Shown here piece after piece: positions 60,277-64,000 of a DNA stretch of 64,000 bases. Position numbers and translations under genes: made by a program. The first letter of the stretch is position 1. Each line of letters opens with the position of its first letter. The stretch is taken from NCBI RefSeq assembly GCF_021341665.1, contig NZ_JAJTTH010000011.1, positions 165,932 through 229,931 of the forward strand, written 5' to 3'. This DNA comes from Pseudomonas sp. Au-Pse12. Its GTDB lineage: Bacteria > Pseudomonadota > Gammaproteobacteria > Pseudomonadales > Pseudomonadaceae. Under the pieces are notes generated by a model. That model did not search any database and was not told the origin of the DNA. It was given only the letters and a program-made list of their open reading frames with translations.

Positions 60277-61614
60277 ATGGATATTTCAGAAATGGATGAG
60301 TTGGGTGTATTTGCGGATGTGGAGTCTTCGGCGCGCAGCTATTGCCGCAGCTTTCCGGTGGTCTTCGACCAGGCCCAGGGCAGTCATCTGTATGACCTGA
60401 AAGGCCAGGCCTATATCGACTTCCTGAGCTGTGCCGGGTCGGTGAACTACGGGCACAACCCCAAGGCGGTGAAGGCCGCGGTGATCGACTACCTGCAGCG
60501 GGACGGCATCCAGGCCGCCCTGGACATGCACAGCCGGGCCAAGCAGGAGTTCATCTACAACTTCCGCAAGATCATTCTCGCGCCCCGGGCCTTGCCCTAT
60601 AAAATGCAGTTCACTTCGCCCACCGGCACCAGTGTGGTGGAGTCGGCGATCAAACTGGCGCGCAAGGTTACCGGGCGCCGGCATATCGTGGCCTTCACCA
60701 ACGGTTTCCACGGCATGTCCAACACGTCCCTGGGCCTGACCGGCAACCGTGACAATCGCCAGCCGGGGGTCGATCCCTATGTGTTCCGCATGCCCTTTGA
60801 CGGCTATTTGAGCGGGCTGGACTCCATCGCCTATTTCGAGCGCCTGATCCAGGACAACAGCTCGGGCATGGACATTCCGGCGGCGGTGATCCTGGAAACC
60901 ATCCAGGGCGAAGGCGGGATCAATGTGGCCTCGTCGCAGTTCCTGCAGCGCCTGCGCCAACTGACCGCCGAGCACGGCATCCTGCTGATTGTCGATGACA
61001 TCCAGGCCGGCTGTGGCCGTACCGGTACTTTCTTCAGCTTCGAACCCTCGGGCATTACCCCGGACATGGTCTGCCTGTCCAAGTCCCTCAGCGGTTACGG
61101 TCTGCCATTCGCTCTGCTGCTGCATCGTCCGGAGCTGGATCAATGGTCGCCCGGCGAGGACAACGGCACGTTCCGCGGCAACACCCTGGCCTTTGTCGCC
61201 GCCACCAAGACCGTGCAGGAGTTCTGGAGCGATGACCGCCTGGTCAAGCACATCCAGGCCAACGAAGCGCAGCTCAAGGAATGGCTGGCCGAGGTTACCG
61301 AGCGTTTCGCCGGGCATATCAAGGCGGTGCGTGGGCGTGGGCTGTTCTACGGCATCGAGTTCCATGATCCGGCCATGGCCGCGGCGGTGATGCGTGCCTG
61401 CTTCGCTCGTCGGCTGATCATCGAGCGTTGCGGTCCGGTGGACCAAGTGCTCAAGCTGATGCCGGCGCTGACCATCAGCAGCGAAACGCTGCAGGCCGGT
61501 CTGGCGAGCATTTTCGACGCCATGCAACAGGTACTGGAGCAGGGCAAGCTAAGTGACCCGGACCAGGACGTCGATCCTTTGGTCTTCATTAATGGAGTCG
61601 CGCATGTCGACTAA
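60277..61614 (+). CDS. Class III aminotransferase, EctB-like (diaminobutyrate-2-oxoglutarate type)
   Basis: A 445-residue PLP enzyme. The sequence runs QFTSPTGTSVVESAIKLARK, IVAFTNGFHGMSN, ILETIQGEGGINVAS, LLIVDDIQAGCGRTG and VCLSKSLSGYGLPFAL with the PLP lysine, close to the EctB/diaminobutyrate aminotransferase group. Such enzymes make L-2,4-diaminobutyrate from aspartate semialdehyde, or reverse this. EctA and EctC are absent, so ectoine is not the end product. The gene starts 50 bases after the hydroxylase and overlaps the exporter gene by 11 bases. Confidence 0.85.
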   Translation: MDISEMDELGVFADVESSARSYCRSFPVVFDQAQGSHLYDLKGQAYIDFLSCAGSVNYGHNPKAVKAAVIDYLQRDGIQAALDMHSRAKQEFIYNFRKIILAPRALPYKMQFTSPTGTSVVESAIKLARKVTGRRHIVAFTNGFHGMSNTSLGLTGNRDNRQPGVDPYVFRMPFDGYLSGLDSIAYFERLIQDNSSGMDIPAAVILETIQGEGGINVASSQFLQRLRQLTAEHGILLIVDDIQAGCGRTGTFFSFEPSGITPDMVCLSKSLSGYGLPFALLLHRPELDQWSPGEDNGTFRGNTLAFVAATKTVQEFWSDDRLVKHIQANEAQLKEWLAEVTERFAGHIKAVRGRGLFYGIEFHDPAMAAAVMRACFARRLIIERCGPVDQVLKLMPALTISSETLQAGLASIFDAMQQVLEQGKLSDPDQDVDPLVFINGVAHVD

Positions 61615-62509
61615 TACCAACCGCGCCATCATCGAGCTGACCATTGGTGGCTTGATGCTCAGTCTGTCGGCACTGGCGGTGGCCTTTGCTCACATCGGCG
61701 CTGGCGGAGCAGGCTTCTATCGCATGCTCTTCGCTTCGATCCTGTTCTTCCTGCTGCTCAAGGTGCGGCGCATTCCGGTGTTGCTCAAGAGCGCCAAGGC
61801 GCAGTTGTACACGGCCCTGGCTGGTGTGTTCCTGGCCATCGACCTGGTGCTCTGGCACCAGAGCATCTACATCGTCGGCCCGGGCATCGGCTCGATCCTG
61901 ACCAACTGCCAGGTGTTCTTCATGACTCTGCTGGGCCTGTACCTGCTCAAGGAAAAGCCGTCGATCTATTTCCTGATCTCCATCACCTTGGCGTTTATCG
62001 GCCTGTACCTGTTGCTGTTGCCGGAAATGACCAGCGCCGTAGGCATCAAGGGCGTGGTGTATGGCGTGCTCTCGGGGTTGGCTTACGCCATCTGCGTGTA
62101 TTTCCTCAAGGTCAACACACAGTTGCCTGACGGCGGTGGCGACAAGATCGCACAGATGCTCAACCTGAGCCTGTGGGCCGCGCTGGTGTTGCTGGTGTAC
62201 GCCCTGGCCATGGGCGAAAGCCTGGCCATCGTCGATGGGCAGACGCTGGTGATGTTGATCATCTACGGAGTGATGGTGCAGTTCGTCGGCTGGTTGCTGG
62301 TCAACCGTTCCATCGGGGCCATCAGCCTGGGGTTGGCGGGGCTGATTCTGCTGCTGGAGCCGGTGATCACTTACTTCGTCGACGTGGCGTTTCTTGGCAA
62401 GGCCAGCTCGGCACTGCAGATCGCGGGTGCACTGCTGACCATCTTTGCCGTGTACATCGGTTCGATCAAACCGCCGGAGAAGGTTGCACCGGTGACCGAG
62501 GCCGCCTGA
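61604..62509 (+). CDS. DMT-superfamily (EamA) exporter
   Basis: A 301-residue membrane protein with ten predicted TM helices in two EamA repeats (first repeat ends about residue 135). The patterns FAHIGAGGAGFYRMLFASI, LLKEKPSIYFLISITLAFIG and GLAGLILLLEPVI are typical. EamA proteins often export amino acids and their analogues, which fits a pathway for a modified diamino acid. ATG at 61604 has GGAG six bases upstream and overlaps the transaminase gene by 11 bases. Confidence 0.88.
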   Translation: MSTNTNRAIIELTIGGLMLSLSALAVAFAHIGAGGAGFYRMLFASILFFLLLKVRRIPVLLKSAKAQLYTALAGVFLAIDLVLWHQSIYIVGPGIGSILTNCQVFFMTLLGLYLLKEKPSIYFLISITLAFIGLYLLLLPEMTSAVGIKGVVYGVLSGLAYAICVYFLKVNTQLPDGGGDKIAQMLNLSLWAALVLLVYALAMGESLAIVDGQTLVMLIIYGVMVQFVGWLLVNRSIGAISLGLAGLILLLEPVITYFVDVAFLGKASSALQIAGALLTIFAVYIGSIKPPEKVAPVTEAA

Positions 62510-62557
62510 GGTCGCGACCTGATCCAGCGCTCTGCTTCATAGTTCCGCTCGACTTTT

Positions 62558-62596
62558 ACTGCGCCCAGACCCGCCTGTCTGCGCGCAGTTTTTTTT
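62558..62596 (+). terminator. Rho-independent terminator of the hydroxylase-transaminase-exporter genes
   Basis: ACTGCGC / GCGCAGT stem with an 18-base loop and eight T. It can end transcription before the convergent PPK2 gene. Confidence 0.85.
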
Positions 62597-62605
62597 GCCC
62601 GGGAT

Positions 62606-63682
62606 TCAGGCTGACAGAGCCAGGCGCGTAGCGTTGGCGTCCGCGGTAGCCTGGGCCTGGGTGCGTTCATCCTCTTCCATCCCACGCGAAGCGCGGCCCA
62701 CCAGCAGCGGGTCCGGGGCATGGGCAACTTTCAGGTCCTTGCCCGGGTAATCCAGCTCGTGCAGGAAGTGGCGGATGCAGTTGATCCGTGCGCGCTTCTT
62801 GTCGTCGGACTTGATCACCGTCCACGGTGCATCGGCGGTGTCGGTGTGGAAGAACATCGCCTGTTTGGCCGCGGTGTATTCGTCCCACTTGTCCAGGGAT
62901 TTGATGTCGATGGGCGAGAGCTTCCAGTGCTTGAGCGGGTCATCCCGACGCGAGATGAAGCGTCGCAGCTGTTCCTCGCGGTTCACCGAGAACCAGAACT
63001 TGAACATCAGGATGCCGCTGTTGCACAGCATGCGCTCCAGTTCCGGGGTCTGGCGCATGAACTCCAGGTATTGCAGAGGCGAGCAGAACTCCATCACCCG
63101 TTCCACCCCGGCGCGGTTGTACCAGGAGCGGTCGAAGAAGACCATTTCCCCGGCGGTGGGCAGGTGCTGGATATAACGCTGGAAGTACCACTGGCCCTTT
63201 TCCTGTTCCGAGGGCTTTTCCAGCGCCACGATTCGTGCACCACGAGGGTTGAGGTGCTCCATGAAGCGTTTGATGGTGCCGCCTTTGCCGGCTGCGTCAC
63301 GGCCTTCGAACAGCACCACGATGCGCTGCCCGGTCTCCTTGACCCAGCTTTGCACCTTGAGCAGTTCGATCTGCAACTCGTTCTTGGCCTTTTCGTACTC
63401 GGCCCGGCGCATGCGGTTGCGGTAGGGATAATTGCCCGGCAACGAAGCGGACACACTGTCCTCGTTCGAGCCTCGCGGTGCTGTGGCCACCTGCAGGGCC
63501 ATGGGTTTCTGGCTGATGGCGCTGATTTCGGCTTCGGCGGCCTTCACCGGCACGGCCTTGGTGGTGCGTGGGCGACGCGGGCGTGGCGTTGCGGGTTTGC
63601 GTGCAGTGCTCTTGGCGGGGCTGGCGGTAGTGGCCTCCGGCAAGGCTTTGGGTTGGGGGCGGAGGGTGGATTCTTCACTCAT
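62606..63682 (-). CDS. ppk2: Polyphosphate kinase 2
   Basis: A 358-residue PPK2-type kinase that moves phosphate between polyphosphate and nucleotides. Walker A is LFEGRDAAGKGG, the lid region MEHLNPRGARIVALEKPSEQ and Walker B FFDRSWYNRAG are complete. Residues 1-85 are a Lys/Arg/Pro/Ala-rich tail (KPATPRPRRPRTTKAVPVKA) that precedes the one-domain core. Class cannot be fixed by eye, but one-domain form with this lid fits PPK2 class I. Single gene. Confidence 0.92.
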   Translation of the reverse strand: MSEESTLRPQPKALPEATTASPAKSTARKPATPRPRRPRTTKAVPVKAAEAEISAISQKPMALQVATAPRGSNEDSVSASLPGNYPYRNRMRRAEYEKAKNELQIELLKVQSWVKETGQRIVVLFEGRDAAGKGGTIKRFMEHLNPRGARIVALEKPSEQEKGQWYFQRYIQHLPTAGEMVFFDRSWYNRAGVERVMEFCSPLQYLEFMRQTPELERMLCNSGILMFKFWFSVNREEQLRRFISRRDDPLKHWKLSPIDIKSLDKWDEYTAAKQAMFFHTDTADAPWTVIKSDDKKRARINCIRHFLHELDYPGKDLKVAHAPDPLLVGRASRGMEEDERTQAQATADANATRLALSA

Positions 63683-64000
63683 ATAAGGAGGGCCTGTGCG
63701 TCTTGTTCAAATGTTCACTTACAAGTGTATGGCCCTCAAAAGTCGGCCCTTTGACCTCCATCAAGGATGTGCCCGAGAGATGCTTGTATGAGCACGCGGC
63801 ATCGCAGAGGAACGCGGATAACTGGAAGATCTGTACGACTGAACAGGAAAGGGAGTCGCTTGCGATTTGAGGCATTCAGGGGGGGGCATTTTGTAGTCTG
63901 GGGTCTCTACTGCTCTGATGCGCTGTACAGACCTTTAAAGTAAGGGAAAAGATTTTTCAGGGAGGGGTTGACCAGGCATTCTAATGCTGTAAAATTCGCA
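63683..64000. other. Right-end intergenic region
   Basis: 318 bases without a supported gene. The left part should hold the ppk2 promoter, which I cannot place; the right end contains a rightward promoter listed separately. Confidence 0.5.
63968..63995 (+). promoter_or_regulatory. Probable sigma-70 promoter reading out of the window
   Basis: TTGACC (63968-63973), 16-base spacer, TAAAAT (63990-63995). The start site would be close to base 64002, so its gene lies to the right. Confidence 0.55.

Noticed and set aside
58883..61614. Hydroxamate siderophore or ectoine cluster
   Set aside because: No acyltransferase, NRPS or NIS synthetase, TonB receptor, ectA or ectC is present around the hydroxylase and transaminase genes.
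1..64000. tRNA, rRNA, CRISPR array, insertion sequence or prophage
   Set aside because: I saw no cloverleaf-like or rRNA sequence, no regularly spaced direct repeats, no transposase or integrase, and no phage structural gene.

Overview
The window looks like about 64 kb of chromosome from a fluorescent-group Pseudomonas (P. fluorescens / P. protegens / P. chlororaphis type). The supporting signs are high-GC codon use, Pseudomonas REP palindromes, an OprD-family porin, a CopRS/PtrA-like pair, a NorR-type regulator with flavohaemoglobin, a cyoABCDE operon and many families common in this genus. The species assignment is an inference from gene content. I saw no rRNA, tRNA, CRISPR array, transposase or prophage module.

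Layout. 1-7.6 kb: a partial OprD porin, a small PtrA-like secreted protein, and a five-gene-type block of heavy-metal-type sensor kinase, response regulator, RND pump and membrane fusion protein, all on the minus strand. 7.8-12.1 kb: a small conserved protein, an Aer-like PAS chemoreceptor, a cysteine-cluster protein, a GNAT enzyme and CheV. 12.3-15.2 kb: divergent NorR-type activator and flavohaemoglobin with three GT-N7-AC boxes between them (nitric oxide detoxification). 15.6-22.4 kb: dsbB, cyoABCDE and a cytochrome b561, each unit closed by a strong terminator. 22.5-25.9 kb: an A/T-rich pair (XRE regulator overlapping a VUT-family membrane protein) divergent from a serine-hydroxymethyltransferase-like enzyme that has lost the substrate-carboxylate arginine.

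27.4-37.6 kb: a catabolic block. A polar amino acid ABC transporter, an AruH-like transaminase, a LysR regulator and an AruI-like ThDP decarboxylase together resemble the arginine transaminase route. A YtcJ-like amidohydrolase translationally coupled to a CobW-type metal GTPase lies beside it. 37.6-47.6 kb: miscellaneous genes, including HIT, GNAT, DUF4087, SUKH, a metal-ligand-poor amidohydrolase, a 2-aminoadipate/GABA-type transaminase, DedA, a VapBC pair with an obvious operator, and a DUF2938 protein divergent from an ArsR-rhodanese fusion regulator. 47.8-57.1 kb: a five-haem cytochrome c fusion, small lipoproteins and conserved unknowns, a PhoD-type phosphatase and a second two-component system.

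57.2-62.5 kb is the most interesting stretch. An AraC regulator is divergent from a GST, a lysine/ornithine-type N-hydroxylase, an EctB-like diaminobutyrate transaminase and a DMT exporter. This set is compact, lacks NRPS or NIS siderophore synthetase genes, and could make and export a small N-hydroxylated diamino acid. A PPK2 kinase and an outward-reading promoter close the window.
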